This document shows, in pieces, positions 26,116-35,523 of a DNA stretch of 64,000 nucleotides. Each line of letters opens with the position of its first letter. Position 1 is the stretch's first letter. The notes below the pieces were generated by a model, which did not search any database, was not told where the DNA came from, and worked only from the letters and a program-made list of their open reading frames with translations. The stretch is taken from positions 930,001 to 994,000 of the forward strand of contig JAFEDU010000002.1 of NCBI GenBank assembly GCA_018241425.1, in the 5' to 3' direction. The translations under genes were made by a program, and so were the position numbers. The DNA is from Pseudomonadota bacterium (GTDB taxonomy: Bacteria > Pseudomonadota > Gammaproteobacteria > Steroidobacterales > Steroidobacteraceae).

Positions 26116-27279
26116 ATGGCGCTCGATCTCGCCTACACGCCCGCGCAGCAGCGCTTCCGCAGCGAAGTGCGCGACTGGCTTGCCGCACACGTGCCGCAGG
26201 CGCCGCTCGCCACGCTCGAGAGCGAGGCCGGGTTCGCGCAGCACCGCGAGTGGGAGCGCACGCTCGCAATGGGCAATTACGGGATGATCACCTGGCCTGC
26301 CGAGTACGGCGGCCGCGGCGCCAACCTCATCGACTGGCTGATCTTCGAGGAGGAGTACTACCGGGCCCGCGCGCCGCTGCGGGTCAACCAGAACGGCATC
26401 TTCCTCCTGGGACCCACGCTCATGGAGTTCGGGACTGCCGCCCAGAAGGCGCGCTACCTGCCGAAGATGGCGGCCGGCGAGGAGATCTGGGCGCAGGCGT
26501 GGTCCGAGCCGCAGGCGGGCTCGGACCTCGCCGCGCTGCGCGCCACGGCGGTGCGCGACGGCGACAGCTACGTGCTCCGGGGCCACAAGATCTGGTCCTC
26601 GCGCGCGGCGTTCGCGGACTGGGCCTTCGGCATCTTCCGCACCGACCCGGCCTCCGAGCGCCACCGGGGGCTCACCTTCATGCTGGTGCCGCTGCGCCAC
26701 CCCGGCGTGCGGGTGCGCGGCATCCGCCAGATCCACGGCGAACCGGGCTTCGCGGAGATCTTCTTCGAGGACGCGCGGGTGCCGCTCGACCACCGCCTCG
26801 GGGACGAGGGACAGGGCTGGCACATCGCGATGGCGACCGCCGGGTTCGAACGCGGCCTCATGCTGCGCAGCCCCGCGCGCTTCCAGGTGGCTGCGCAGCG
26901 GCTCATCGACCTGTGGCGCTCGCACGGGGCCGAGGCCGACCCCGCGCTCCTCGGGCGGGTGGCCCAGGGGTGGATGGACGCCCAGGCCTACGCACTCAAT
27001 ACCTACCGTACCGCCAGTCGCCTGATGGCCGGGGGCAGCATCGGCGTCGAGGCGAGCCTCAACAAGATCTTCTGGTCGGAACTCGACCTGGACCTGCACC
27101 GGACGGCGATGAGCCTCCTCGGCGCGCGCGCCGAGCTCGTCAGTGCCGGCGCGCCCGGGCCCGCGGACGACTGGCTCGAGGGGTTCCTGTTCTCGCTCGC
27201 CGGCCCCATCTACGCCGGGACCAACGAGATCCAGCGCAACGTGATCGCCGAGCGTCTGCTCGAGCTGCCGCGGGCCTGA
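26116..27279 (+). CDS. Acyl-CoA dehydrogenase (HIP pathway, larger partner)
   Basis: A 387-residue acyl-CoA dehydrogenase: N-terminal helices, the FAD-binding middle (WAQAWSEPQAGSDLAAL; KIWSSRAAFADW) and C-terminal IYAGTNEIQRNVIAERLLE. The usual MCAD glutamate in YEGT is Ala here (YAGT), as in many FadE proteins whose base lies elsewhere. Together with the next gene it resembles the alpha2-beta2 pairs of steroid catabolism (IpdE1-IpdE2, ChsE types). It probably introduces a double bond into a cyclic or branched CoA ester. Start ATG 26116 is preceded by AGGAGGC. Confidence 0.87.
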   Translation: MALDLAYTPAQQRFRSEVRDWLAAHVPQAPLATLESEAGFAQHREWERTLAMGNYGMITWPAEYGGRGANLIDWLIFEEEYYRARAPLRVNQNGIFLLGPTLMEFGTAAQKARYLPKMAAGEEIWAQAWSEPQAGSDLAALRATAVRDGDSYVLRGHKIWSSRAAFADWAFGIFRTDPASERHRGLTFMLVPLRHPGVRVRGIRQIHGEPGFAEIFFEDARVPLDHRLGDEGQGWHIAMATAGFERGLMLRSPARFQVAAQRLIDLWRSHGAEADPALLGRVAQGWMDAQAYALNTYRTASRLMAGGSIGVEASLNKIFWSELDLDLHRTAMSLLGARAELVSAGAPGPADDWLEGFLFSLAGPIYAGTNEIQRNVIAERLLELPRA

Positions 27280-27285
27280 CTCCCC

Positions 27286-28347
27286 ATGGACTTCACCTTC
27301 ACCGAAGAGCAGACGATGATGGCCGCCGCGCTGCGCGAGCTGGCCACCGACCTGTGCACGCCGGCCGTGCTGCGGCAGCGCTTCGAGGGGGCGGAGGGCG
27401 GCGCCGAGGAGCGCTGGCAGCGCCTCGCCGAGCTCGGGCTCTTCGGCGTGCTCGCGCCCCTGGCAGCCGGGGGCATGGGACTCACAGATGCCGATTTTGT
27501 GCTGCTCGCGGAGGAAGCTGGGCGTGCGGCACTACCCGAACCCTTCGCCGAGCAGGCCGCGGTCGCCCTCCCGGTGCTGGCACGGTGCGGCGCCGACCGG
27601 GAGGTTGCGGACCTCTTGCCGCGCCTCGCGAGTGGCACGGCGCGCATCGCCGTCGCCCATCCCCGCAACCCGCTGGTGAACGTTCCGCCGTCGCCGACGC
27701 ACTGGCTGCTGTGCTCGCAAGGTCGCCTCGCCCTGGCGACGGCCGATGGAGTGCAGGCGGTCGAGCGGTCCTCGGTGGATGCCGGCCGGCGCATCGTGGA
27801 GGTCAGCGCCGCAGGTGAGGCCGGCCGGGCGTTGGCGCAGGGCACCCGCGCCGACGCGCTCGGCGCCGAAGTGCTGGCCCGGGGCGCAATATACGCGGCC
27901 GCGCAGTGCCTGGGGCTCACCGCACGCATGCTCGACATCGCCTCCAGCTACGTGCGCGAGCGCAACCAGTTCGGGCGCCCCGTCGGAAGCTACCAGGCCG
28001 TGAAACATCACCTCGCGAGCGTCGCCGTCAAGCTGGAGTTTGCGCGCCCGGTCGTCTACGCCGCGGCCACCTGCGCGGCCGGCACCGATCCCGGGTCGCT
28101 GGCGGCGGCCTCCCATGCGAAGCTCGCCGCGACCGATGCCGCGGAGCTGGCAGCCCGGACCGCGATCCAGGTGCATGGCGCCATGGGTTACTCCTGGGAG
28201 CTCGACCTGCACTTCTACATGAAGCGCGCCTGGGCACTCAGTGGTGCCTGGGGCGACCGCAGTTTCCACGCCCGGCGCATGCAGCGCCTGCTCCTCGAGG
28301 GGGCGCTGCCGCTCGGGCCCGACCACACCTTCGCTTTCAGCGCCTAG
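27286..28347 (+). CDS. Acyl-CoA dehydrogenase (HIP pathway, smaller partner)
   Basis: A 353-residue protein beginning 7 bases after its partner. N-terminal MDFTFTEEQTMMAAALRELATDLC and the C-terminal block QVHGAMGYSWELDLHFYMKRAWAL are typical; the middle FAD region is shortened and degenerate compared with full acyl-CoA dehydrogenases. This is the pattern of the non-catalytic or half-active partner in heterotetrameric steroid dehydrogenases. The pair is therefore read as one enzyme. Its substrate within the HIP pathway cannot be named from sequence alone. Confidence 0.84.
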   Translation: MDFTFTEEQTMMAAALRELATDLCTPAVLRQRFEGAEGGAEERWQRLAELGLFGVLAPLAAGGMGLTDADFVLLAEEAGRAALPEPFAEQAAVALPVLARCGADREVADLLPRLASGTARIAVAHPRNPLVNVPPSPTHWLLCSQGRLALATADGVQAVERSSVDAGRRIVEVSAAGEAGRALAQGTRADALGAEVLARGAIYAAAQCLGLTARMLDIASSYVRERNQFGRPVGSYQAVKHHLASVAVKLEFARPVVYAAATCAAGTDPGSLAAASHAKLAATDAAELAARTAIQVHGAMGYSWELDLHFYMKRAWALSGAWGDRSFHARRMQRLLLEGALPLGPDHTFAFSA

Positions 28348-28361
28348 AGGATGGAACACAG

Positions 28362-29516
28362 ATGACCCAAGAGGCCTACATCATCGGAGCGGTCCGGACG
28401 CCGACGGGCAAGAAGAAGGGGACGCTCGCCAACCTGCATGCAGCGGACCTCGGCGCGCACGCCATCAAGGCGCTGCTCGAGCGCACGCAGGTGGACCCCG
28501 CACAGGTCGATGACGTGGTTTTCGGCTGCGTCGATCAGATCGGGGCCCAGGCCGGGGACATCGCCCGCACCTGCTGGCTCGCCGCCGGCCTGCCCGATGA
28601 GATCCCGGGGACGACGGTCGACCGCCAGTGCGGCTCCTCGCAGCAGGCGGTGCACTTCGCCGCGCAGGGGGTCATGAGCGGCACCCAGGACCTGGTGGTC
28701 GCCGGCGGCGTGCAGACCATGAACCAGATCCCCATCAGTGCGGCGATGGTGGCGGGCCAGGCCTACGGCCAGAGCGACCCGTTCAGCGGCTCGAGCGGCT
28801 GGCGCGCGCGTTACGGCACCCAGGAGGTCTCCCAGTTCCGCTCGGCCGAGATGATCGCGGCCAAGTGGGACATCTCGCGCCAGGCGATGGAGGAATTCGC
28901 CCTCGAGAGCAACCGCCGTGCGCTCGATGCGATCGCGGCCGGGCACTTCAGGCGCGAGATTGCACCGCTCAACGGGCTCACGAACGACGAGACGCCCCGC
29001 GCCGGGACGACGCTGGAAAAGATGGCCCAGCTGCAGCCGCTGACGCCCAACGGGCGACTGACGGCGGCGGTCTCCAGCCAGATCGCCGACGGTTCGGCGG
29101 CGCTGCTCCTGGCCAGCGCCGCTGCCGTGCGGCGCCTCAATCTCAAGCCCCGCGCTCGCATCCACCACCTGTCGGTGCGGGGCGCCGACCCGGTGTGGAT
29201 GCTGACCGCGCCGATCCCGGCCACGCGCTACGCGCTGCAGAAGGCCGGCATGAAGCTCTCCGACATCGACCTCATCGAGATCAACGAGGCCTTCGCCTCC
29301 GTCGTGCTCGCCTGGCAGCGCGACCTCGATGTCGACCTGTCGCGCGTCAACGTCAACGGCGGGGCGATCGCCCTGGGCCACCCCCTGGGGGCGACCGGGG
29401 CGCGGCTGATGACGACGCTCCTGCACGAGCTCGAGCGCCGCGGGGCGCGTTACGGGCTGCAGACCATGTGCGAGGGCGGTGGCCAGGCCAACGTCACGAT
29501 CATCGAGAGGCTCTGA
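28362..29516 (+). CDS. fadA6: Beta-ketothiolase of C/D-ring degradation
   Basis: ATG 28362 gives 384 residues; the frame is open further upstream within the preceding gene. The thiolase catalytic residues are in [11 protein letters not shown] (nucleophile Cys), [16 protein letters not shown] (His) and [12 protein letters not shown] (Cys). The text, including [20 protein letters not shown] and [29 protein letters not shown], strongly resembles M. tuberculosis FadA6, which thiolyses the ring-opened dioxo product to release acetyl-CoA. It fits the gene order. Confidence 0.93.
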   Translation: MTQEAYIIGAVRTPTGKKKGTLANLHAADLGAHAIKALLERTQVDPAQVDDVVFGCVDQIGAQAGDIARTCWLAAGLPDEIPGTTVDRQCGSSQQAVHFAAQGVMSGTQDLVVAGGVQTMNQIPISAAMVAGQAYGQSDPFSGSSGWRARYGTQEVSQFRSAEMIAAKWDISRQAMEEFALESNRRALDAIAAGHFRREIAPLNGLTNDETPRAGTTLEKMAQLQPLTPNGRLTAAVSSQIADGSAALLLASAAAVRRLNLKPRARIHHLSVRGADPVWMLTAPIPATRYALQKAGMKLSDIDLIEINEAFASVVLAWQRDLDVDLSRVNVNGGAIALGHPLGATGARLMTTLLHELERRGARYGLQTMCEGGGQANVTIIERL

Positions 29517-29517
29517 C

Positions 29518-30423
29518 ATGGCAGGACTGTGCGCAGGACGGGTGGTGGTGGTCACGGGGGCCGGGCGCGGCCTCGGGCGCAGCTACGCGCTGGCCTTCGC
29601 GCGCGAGGGCGCCAAGGTCGTGGTCAATGACCTCGGCACGACGCTCGCAGGGGTCGGGCGCGACACGGCGACCGCGCAGGCGGTCGTGGACGAGATCAAG
29701 GGCGCGGGCGGGGAGGCGGTTGCCAACGGCGATGACGTCTCGGACTGGGACGGGGCTGGCGGCATCGTCGCCACCGCGCTCGAGGCCTTCGGAGGCCTCG
29801 ACGTCGTGGTGAACAACGCCGGCTTCGTGCGCGACCGCATGTTCGTCAGTGCCACCGTCGAGGAATGGGATGCGACCATGAAGGTGCACCTGCGCGGGCA
29901 CTTCTGCGTCGCGCGGCACGCCGTGGACTACTGGCGCGCCTGCGCCAAGCAGGGCAAGAGCGTTGATGCCCGCATCATCAACACTTCCTCTGGCGCGGGC
30001 CTCAACGGCAGCGTGGCCCAGAGCGCCTACTCAGCGGCCAAGGGCGGCATCGCGACCCTCACCCTGGTCCAGGCGGCCGAGCTTGGCCGCTACGGGATCA
30101 CCGCCAATGCGCTCGCGCCCGCAGCGCGCACCCGCATGACCGAGCAGGCGTTCGCGGACAAGATGAAGCGGCCGGACTCGGGCTTCGACATCCAGGACCC
30201 GGACAACGTGGCCCCGGTGGTCGTATGGCTCGGCAGCGCCGAATCCCGCGCGGTCACCGGCTGCGTGTTCGAGCTCGAGGGAGGCAAGATCATGATCGAC
30301 GACGGCTGGCACGACGGTCCGCACGTCGACAAGCATGCCCGCTGGGAGCCGCGCGAGGTCGGCCCCGTGGTGGCCGGCCTCATGGCGCAGCGCCGGCCGC
30401 CCAAGAAGGTGTACGGAACGTGA
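29518..30423 (+). CDS. SDR-family dehydrogenase of the HIP cluster
   Basis: ATG 29518, two bases after the fadA6 stop, gives 301 residues. TGAGRGLGRSYALAFAREGAKVVVNDLG and the catalytic NTSSGAGL with YSAAK (Ser-Tyr-Lys complete) are present, and the insert after TARTRMTEQAF, with the tail HVDKHARWEPREVGPVV, resembles the multifunctional-enzyme type 2 dehydrogenase domain. It probably oxidises a beta-hydroxyacyl-CoA from the C/D-ring intermediates. Comparable SDRs belong to the KstR2 regulon of mycobacteria. Exact step not assignable. Confidence 0.85.
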   Translation: MAGLCAGRVVVVTGAGRGLGRSYALAFAREGAKVVVNDLGTTLAGVGRDTATAQAVVDEIKGAGGEAVANGDDVSDWDGAGGIVATALEAFGGLDVVVNNAGFVRDRMFVSATVEEWDATMKVHLRGHFCVARHAVDYWRACAKQGKSVDARIINTSSGAGLNGSVAQSAYSAAKGGIATLTLVQAAELGRYGITANALAPAARTRMTEQAFADKMKRPDSGFDIQDPDNVAPVVVWLGSAESRAVTGCVFELEGGKIMIDDGWHDGPHVDKHARWEPREVGPVVAGLMAQRRPPKKVYGT

Positions 30424-31199
30424 GCGCCATACCGGACTACCCGCCCGGGCGCGGCCTGCTCAAGGGGAAGAACGTGCTGGTGACCGCCGCGGCGGGCACC
30501 GGCATCGGGTTCGCGACCGCCAAGCGCTGCCTGGAGGAGGGCGCACGGGTGTTCGTGAGCGACGTCCACGAGCGCCGCCTCGGCGAGGCGGCCGAGCGCT
30601 TGCGGACGATCGTCCCTGACGGCGTCGCGAGCCAGGTGTGCGACGTGACCCGCGAGGAGGACGTGCGCGCGCTCGTGGCGGCCGCCATCGCCGCGCACGG
30701 ACGCATCGACGTGCTCGTCAACAACGCGGGCCTGGGCGGCTCCGCGGCCGTCGTCGAGATGACCGACGAGCAGTGGCACAAGGTCCTGGACGTCTCGCTA
30801 ACGAGCGTGTTCCGCATGACCCGCGCGGTCCTGCCGCACATGTACGCCGGCGGTGGCGGCGCCATTGTGAACAACGCCTCGGTGCTCGGCTGGCGCGCCC
30901 AGGCGCTGCAGTCGCACTACGCCGCGGCCAAGGCGGGCGTCATGGCCTTCACGCGCTGCTCGGCCATCGAGGCCGCCGAGCACGGCGTGCGCATCAATGC
31001 CGTGGCGCCCTCGATCGCGATGCACGCCTTCCTCAACCGCGTCACGAGCGACGACCTCCTGACCGAGCTCAAGCGCCGCGAGGCCTTCGGGCGCACCGCC
31101 GAGACCTGGGAGGTCGCCAACGTGATCGTGTTCCTCGCGAGCGACCTGGCCGGGTACATGACCGGGGAGGTCGTCTCGGTGTCCAGCCAACATGCTTGA
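30420..31199 (+). CDS. ipdF: Hydroxy-HIP-CoA reductase type SDR
   Basis: GTG 30420 overlaps the previous stop (GTGA) and gives 259 residues. TAAAGTGIGFATAKRCLEEGARVFVSDVHERRLGE, NNAGLGGSAAVVEMTDEQWHKVLDVSLTSVFR, NNASVLGWRAQALQSHYAAAKAGVMAFTRCSAIEAAEHGVRINAVAPSIA and the ending TGEVVSVSSQ track M. tuberculosis IpdF closely. IpdF oxidises 5-hydroxy HIC-type CoA esters with NAD. The Ser-Tyr-Lys set is intact (YAAAK). Confidence 0.93.
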   Translation: MSAIPDYPPGRGLLKGKNVLVTAAAGTGIGFATAKRCLEEGARVFVSDVHERRLGEAAERLRTIVPDGVASQVCDVTREEDVRALVAAAIAAHGRIDVLVNNAGLGGSAAVVEMTDEQWHKVLDVSLTSVFRMTRAVLPHMYAGGGGAIVNNASVLGWRAQALQSHYAAAKAGVMAFTRCSAIEAAEHGVRINAVAPSIAMHAFLNRVTSDDLLTELKRREAFGRTAETWEVANVIVFLASDLAGYMTGEVVSVSSQHA

Positions 31200-31229
31200 G
31201 CCCAACGGGGCAGTCACAGGAGCCTGTGC

Positions 31230-31691
31230 ATGAGCGCCGCTGTATTTCGTTCCGCGCGGGAGTACCAGGAGGCCATCGGGCGGGTGTTCGGGCCGACCGA
31301 GTGGCTCGTGGTGGACCAGCGCCGCATCGACCTGTTCGCGGAGGCCACGGGGGACGACCAGTGGATCCACGTCGACGCCGCGCGCGCGGCAAAGGGGCCC
31401 TTCGGCGGGACCATCGCGCACGGCTTCCTGTCGCTGTCCCTGGTGAACTACTTCCTGCCGCAGCTGGTGCGGGCTGAAGACCTGAAGCACGGGATCAACT
31501 ACGGCTGCGACCGGGTGCGCTTCCCGGCCGCGCTGCGCTCGGGCACGCGGTTGCGGGCCCGCGGGGAGATCCTGACCGTGGAGGACCTGGGCGGCGGTGC
31601 CGCGCAGGTGAAGATGCGGATCACCCTCGAGGGCGAGGGGCTTGAGAAGCCGGTGTGCGTGGCCGACACGCTCAGCCGGTTCTACTTCTGA
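31230..31691 (+). CDS. MaoC-like (R)-enoyl-CoA hydratase
   Basis: A 153-residue hot-dog protein. The hydratase-2 motif is intact: [33 protein letters not shown], with the catalytic Asp-x4-His. It hydrates a trans-2-enoyl-CoA to the R-hydroxy compound. It sits between ipdF and a second thiolase, consistent with beta-oxidation of the linear acyl-CoA left after the rings open. Small enough for a homodimer without a partner. Confidence 0.9.
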   Translation: MSAAVFRSAREYQEAIGRVFGPTEWLVVDQRRIDLFAEATGDDQWIHVDAARAAKGPFGGTIAHGFLSLSLVNYFLPQLVRAEDLKHGINYGCDRVRFPAALRSGTRLRARGEILTVEDLGGGAAQVKMRITLEGEGLEKPVCVADTLSRFYF

Positions 31692-31713
31692 AGGAATCGT
31701 GAGGGGAGAGCTC

Positions 31714-32919
31714 GTGCGCGAAGCCGTCATCGTATCCACCGCCCGGACGCCCATCGGCAAGGCGTTCCGCGGCGCATTCAACGACACCGAGGCCCCGGCG
31801 CTCTCCGGGCACGTGGTGCGCGAGGCCGTGCGCCGGGCCGGGGTCGAGGGCGCCGAGATCGAGGACCTGGTGCTGGGCTGCGCCACCCAGCAGGGGGCAC
31901 AGGGCTACAACATCGGCCGACTCACCGTGGCGAGCGCGGGCCTGCCCGAGACCGTGGCCGGCATGACGCTCGACCGCAAGTGCGGTTCTGGCCTCATGGC
32001 GATCGCGACCGCCGCCAAGCAGATCACCGGCGATGGCATGGACGTGGTCGTGGCCGGCGGGGTCGAGTCCATCAGCCTCACCCAGAACAAGCACATGAAC
32101 CTGTACCGGGCGCAGTCCGAGTCGGTGCTCGCCCGTTCCCCCTACATGTACGTGCCGATGATAGAGACCGCCGAGGTGGTCGCCGAGCGCTACAAGATCA
32201 CGCGCGAGGCACAGGATGCCTACGCGCTGCAGAGCCAGCAACGCGTGGCCGCCGCCTACGCCGCCGGGCGCTTCGACGCCGAGGTCGTGCCGCTGCCGAG
32301 CCGCAAGCTCGTGACCGACAAGGCCACGGGGGCGACCCACACCGAGGAGGTCCTTCTCAGGCAGGATGAGGGCTTTCGCGCCGACACGACGCTCGCCGGC
32401 CTTGCCAAGCTCGAACCGGTATTCAGTGGCGGCAAGCTGATCGAAAAGGGCAGCCACATCACCGCCGGCAACGCCTCGCAGCTCTCCGATGGCGCCTCCG
32501 CGGTCGTCGTCATGGAGGCGGCGCTGGCTTCGCGGCGCAACCTCAAGCCGCTCGGGGCCTACCGTGGGATGGCGGTCGCCGGGTGCGCGCCCGAGGAGAT
32601 GGGCATCGGTCCGGTGTTCGCGGTACCGAAGCTGCTGGCGCGCCACGGACTGAAGGTCGATGACGTGGGCCTCTGGGAACTCAACGAGGCCTTCGCCGTG
32701 CAGACCCTCTACTGCCGCGACCGCCTGGGCATCGACAACGAGAAGTTCAACGTCGACGGGGGCTCGATCGCCATCGGTCATCCCTATGGGATGACGGGCG
32801 CGCGGCTGGTCGGACATGCGCTCATCGAGGGCCGGCGCCGCGGCGTGCGCTGGGTGGTCGTCACCATGTGTACCGCCGGTGGCATGGGCGCGGCCGGCCT
32901 CTTCGAGGTGTTCCGGTGA
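31714..32919 (+). CDS. Acetyl-CoA acyltransferase (second thiolase of the cluster)
   Basis: GTG 31714 is preceded by GAGGGGAGAG and gives 401 residues; an earlier in-frame GTG at 31699 is less well placed. Catalytic residues: DRKCGSG (Cys), [16 protein letters not shown] (His), [10 protein letters not shown] (Cys). The rest is a normal thiolase. Because FadA6 is present separately, this enzyme probably performs the later thiolysis (for example of a methyl-ketoadipyl-type CoA) giving propionyl- and succinyl-CoA; that is inference. Its stop overlaps the first Lrp gene. Confidence 0.9.
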   Translation: MREAVIVSTARTPIGKAFRGAFNDTEAPALSGHVVREAVRRAGVEGAEIEDLVLGCATQQGAQGYNIGRLTVASAGLPETVAGMTLDRKCGSGLMAIATAAKQITGDGMDVVVAGGVESISLTQNKHMNLYRAQSESVLARSPYMYVPMIETAEVVAERYKITREAQDAYALQSQQRVAAAYAAGRFDAEVVPLPSRKLVTDKATGATHTEEVLLRQDEGFRADTTLAGLAKLEPVFSGGKLIEKGSHITAGNASQLSDGASAVVVMEAALASRRNLKPLGAYRGMAVAGCAPEEMGIGPVFAVPKLLARHGLKVDDVGLWELNEAFAVQTLYCRDRLGIDNEKFNVDGGSIAIGHPYGMTGARLVGHALIEGRRRGVRWVVVTMCTAGGMGAAGLFEVFR

Positions 32920-33386
32920 GCCCCGCCCAGCCGTATGAACTCGACGATATCGACCGCAGCATCATCGAGGCGCTCAAGAGCGACGGGCGCGCCACCAACC
33001 AGAAGATCGCCCGCATGCTCAAGATCTCCCCGGCCACGGTGGGGGCACGGATCCGGCGCCTGGAGAACATCAACGCCATGCGGGTCGTGGCGGTCACCGA
33101 CTTCGCCTCCCTGGGCTACCAGGTGCTGCTGGCGGTGGGGATCGAGGTCCAGGGGCGCGCCGCCGAGGAGGTCGCCCAGGACCTGGCGGCCCTCGAGGAG
33201 GTATTCGCCGTGCACCTGGTGACCGGCGCCCGCGACATCGAGATCCTGGTCGCCCTGCATGGGCTCGAGGAGCTCGAGACCTTCCTGCTGCAGGACGTGG
33301 CCAAGATCCGCGGCATCGGTACGCTGTCCGCGGGCATCGCCGCGGACGTCATCAAGTACGACTTCGACCGGGCGCAGATCGCATGA
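32916..33386 (+). CDS. Lrp/AsnC-family regulator (1)
   Basis: GTG 32916 overlaps the thiolase stop (GTGA), giving 156 residues. The N-terminal winged helix is [40 protein letters not shown]; the C-terminal ligand-sensing fold follows and ends [11 protein letters not shown]. Lrp proteins form octamers that bind amino acids or acyl-type ligands. Its stop overlaps the next regulator by four bases. Placement at the end of the steroid operon suggests control of this run; no autogenous site can be seen because the promoter is 11 kb upstream. Confidence 0.9.
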   Translation: MSPAQPYELDDIDRSIIEALKSDGRATNQKIARMLKISPATVGARIRRLENINAMRVVAVTDFASLGYQVLLAVGIEVQGRAAEEVAQDLAALEEVFAVHLVTGARDIEILVALHGLEELETFLLQDVAKIRGIGTLSAGIAADVIKYDFDRAQIA

Positions 33387-33895
33387 AGAGCTCGCCACCG
33401 GTACTGGACGCGCTCGACAAGCGCATCGTCGACCTCCTGACCGTGGACGCACGCGTCAGCAACCGCCAGATCGCCGCGCAGCTCGGAGTCACCGAGGGCA
33501 CCATCCGCGGCCGCATCAGCCGCCTGGAGGAGGGCGGTGCCATCCGCCTGACCGCGGTCACCAACGTCGCCTTCAGCGGCGCCCCCAAGGTGGTGCTGAT
33601 CGGCATCCTGGCGCAGCACGGCGAGTTGCGCGCGGTGAGCCAGAAGATCGCCGCGATGCCCGAGATCCGCGCGCTCATCGTCATGCTCGGGCGCTTCGAC
33701 ATCCTGGCCGTGGGCCTGTTCGATGCGCTGGAGGACGTGATCGAAGTCGCCAACAACCGCATCCTCGCGCTGCCGGGCGTGCGCCACGTGGAGACCTCGG
33801 TGGCGGTCAAGACCCTCAAGTACGACTTCCGTGCCGCCAAGATCACCCGCCGCACCGGGAGCGCGCGACCGCGCGGAACGGCGCCCAAGGACTGA
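33383..33895 (+). CDS. Lrp/AsnC-family regulator (2)
   Basis: ATG 33383 overlaps the first regulator. The 170-residue protein has KRIVDLLTVDARVSNRQIAAQLGVTEGTIRGRISRLEEGGAIRLTAVTNV, then a RAM-like domain, and a basic C-terminal tail (KITRRTGSARPRGTAPKD) not seen in the first. Two different Lrp proteins made in equal ratio by coupling could form mixed oligomers. No KstR2-like TetR is present in this operon, so these are the best candidates for local regulators. Ligand unknown. Confidence 0.9.
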   Translation: MKSSPPVLDALDKRIVDLLTVDARVSNRQIAAQLGVTEGTIRGRISRLEEGGAIRLTAVTNVAFSGAPKVVLIGILAQHGELRAVSQKIAAMPEIRALIVMLGRFDILAVGLFDALEDVIEVANNRILALPGVRHVETSVAVKTLKYDFRAAKITRRTGSARPRGTAPKD

Positions 33896-33913
33896 CGCAG
33901 GAAGGAGAGCCAC

Positions 33914-35152
33914 ATGGACCAGCCGCGCCCGCAGGACTCCCCCGCCTTCGCGCCGCTGCGCATCGGCCCGCTGACGCTGCGCAACCGCTTCATCAAGTCG
34001 GCCACCAACGAGGGCAGCGCCAAGGGCGGCGTCCCCTCTAGGCGCCTGGTGAAGTTCCACGAGGACATCGCCGCCGGCGGTGTCGCCATGACCACGGTGG
34101 CGTACTGCGCCGTGGCGCCCGACGGTCGCACCTTCGTCGACCAGATCACCCTCGATGCGGCCTCGGTCCCCCACCTGCGCGCCCTGACGACGGCCGTCCA
34201 CCGCCACGGCGCTGCCGCGAGCGCCCAGATCACCCACGGCGGCTGCTTCACCTTCGTGCCGCCCACCGCGACGCGCCGCCCGCTGTCGGCCAGCAGCGGG
34301 TTCAACAAGGTCGGCATCATGAGCGGCCAGTGGCTGCGCCAGGGCATGCAGGAGGCGGACCTCGAGCGCATCGCGGCGGAGTTCGTGCGCGGTGCGCAGC
34401 TCGCGCGCGAGGCCGGCTTCGACGCGGTCGAGATCCACATGGGCCACGGGTACCTGCTCAGCCAGTTCCTCTCGCCGCTGTACAACAGCCGCCGCGATGC
34501 CTACGGCGGCAGCATCGACCGGCGCGTGCGCTTCCCGGTGATGGTGCTGCAGCGGGTGCTCGACGCGGTGGGCAAGGAGCTCGCGGTGGTGTGCAAGATC
34601 AGCGTCACCGACGGCCACCCGCGCGGCAACGGCCCGGCCGAAGGGGCGCAGATCGCGCGTGCACTCGAGGCGGCCGGTGCGCACCTGCTGGTCCTCAGCG
34701 CCGGCCTCAACATCGAGTCGATCACGACCATGTTCGGGTCGTCGTTCCCCAAGGAGAACCGCACCCGGGTCGGCAATCCCATCGTAGCCGCCGCGATGGC
34801 GATCCAGCAGTTCACCGAGCCGAAGAACGTCAAGTTCCACGAGCTGTTCCAGCTCGAGAACTCGCGCCCGGCGCGGGCGGCGACCCGGATGCCGCTCGCC
34901 TACCTCGGGGGCGTGAAGAGTCTCGCCAACACCGAGCAGGTGCTGCGCGAGGGGTTCGACGCGGTGGCCTTAGGGCGGGTCCTCATCCACCAGGCGGACC
35001 TGGTGAACGCCTTCGCGGACGGCCGCACCGGTACTTCCGGCTGCACCTCGTGCAACCGCTGCGTGGCGATGATGTACACCCCGGGGGGCACCTCCTGCGT
35101 GCTCGGGGAGCCCGGCGATGCGCAGCTCAACGCGACCCCGGCGGCCTCGTGA
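33914..35152 (+). CDS. Old Yellow Enzyme/dienoyl-CoA-reductase-type oxidoreductase, short form
   Basis: A 412-residue FMN TIM-barrel protein (IGPLTLRNRFIKSATNEG; QITHGGCF; EIHMGHGYLLSQFLSPLYNSRRDAYGGS; FDAVALGRVLIHQADLV). Near the C-terminus four cysteines, CTSCNRCVAMMY then TSC, follow the pattern of the iron-sulfur site of 2,4-dienoyl-CoA reductase, but the flavodoxin/NADPH domain that should come next is absent. It probably reduces an alpha,beta-unsaturated carbonyl or dienoyl-CoA, drawing electrons from an outside partner. Last gene of the operon; its stop is 6 bases from the convergent isomerase stop. Confidence 0.85.
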   Translation: MDQPRPQDSPAFAPLRIGPLTLRNRFIKSATNEGSAKGGVPSRRLVKFHEDIAAGGVAMTTVAYCAVAPDGRTFVDQITLDAASVPHLRALTTAVHRHGAAASAQITHGGCFTFVPPTATRRPLSASSGFNKVGIMSGQWLRQGMQEADLERIAAEFVRGAQLAREAGFDAVEIHMGHGYLLSQFLSPLYNSRRDAYGGSIDRRVRFPVMVLQRVLDAVGKELAVVCKISVTDGHPRGNGPAEGAQIARALEAAGAHLLVLSAGLNIESITTMFGSSFPKENRTRVGNPIVAAAMAIQQFTEPKNVKFHELFQLENSRPARAATRMPLAYLGGVKSLANTEQVLREGFDAVALGRVLIHQADLVNAFADGRTGTSGCTSCNRCVAMMYTPGGTSCVLGEPGDAQLNATPAAS

Positions 35153-35157
35153 GCGGG

Positions 35158-35523
35158 TCAGCCCTGGCTGATGTCGCCCGGTCCGAAGTACGCCTTCATG
35201 CTGGTGAACTTGCCCTGCTCGTCGAATGTCATGACGTCGATGACGCGCACCGTGATCGGGCCGATGCGGGCGTTGAAGGCCATGGCCGCGGCGTTGCCGT
35301 GCGAGCCGCGCACCGGGGCGTCCAGGGCGAGCTTGGCGCCGGTGGCGATCGAGTGGGTGTAGAAGGCGAGGATCTCGGCACGCCCGCGCTTGGGCGGGGA
35401 GCCCACCGGGTCTTCCACCGTCGCATCCTCGGCGTAGAGGGCGGCCACCGCCTGGGCGCTGCCACTGTTAAACGCATCGATATAGGCCTGCATGGCGGCC
35501 TTCATGGTGTCCTGGCTGGGCAT
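35158..35523 (-). CDS. ksi: 3-ketosteroid delta5-isomerase
   Basis: A 121-residue NTF2-fold protein. The isomerase active site is complete: Tyr14 (MQAYIDAFN), Asp38 (ATVEDPVGS) and Asp96 (VIDVMTFDE), corresponding to Tyr16, Asp40 and Asp103 of Pseudomonas putida KSI. It moves the double bond of 3-oxo-delta5-steroids to delta4, feeding KstD. Length is right for the family. The start ATG is 137 bases from the divergent kstD-like gene, so the two probably share the regulatory region. The closest relative by eye is the P. putida type. Confidence 0.92.
   Translation of the reverse strand: MPSQDTMKAAMQAYIDAFNSGSAQAVAALYAEDATVEDPVGSPPKRGRAEILAFYTHSIATGAKLALDAPVRGSHGNAAAMAFNARIGPITVRVIDVMTFDEQGKFTSMKAYFGPGDISQG

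Noticed and set aside
23931-26117. 728-codon open frame on the minus strand across ipdB, ipdC and echA20
   Set aside because: Shadow of three well-recognised plus-strand genes; no domain visible and no ribosome site.
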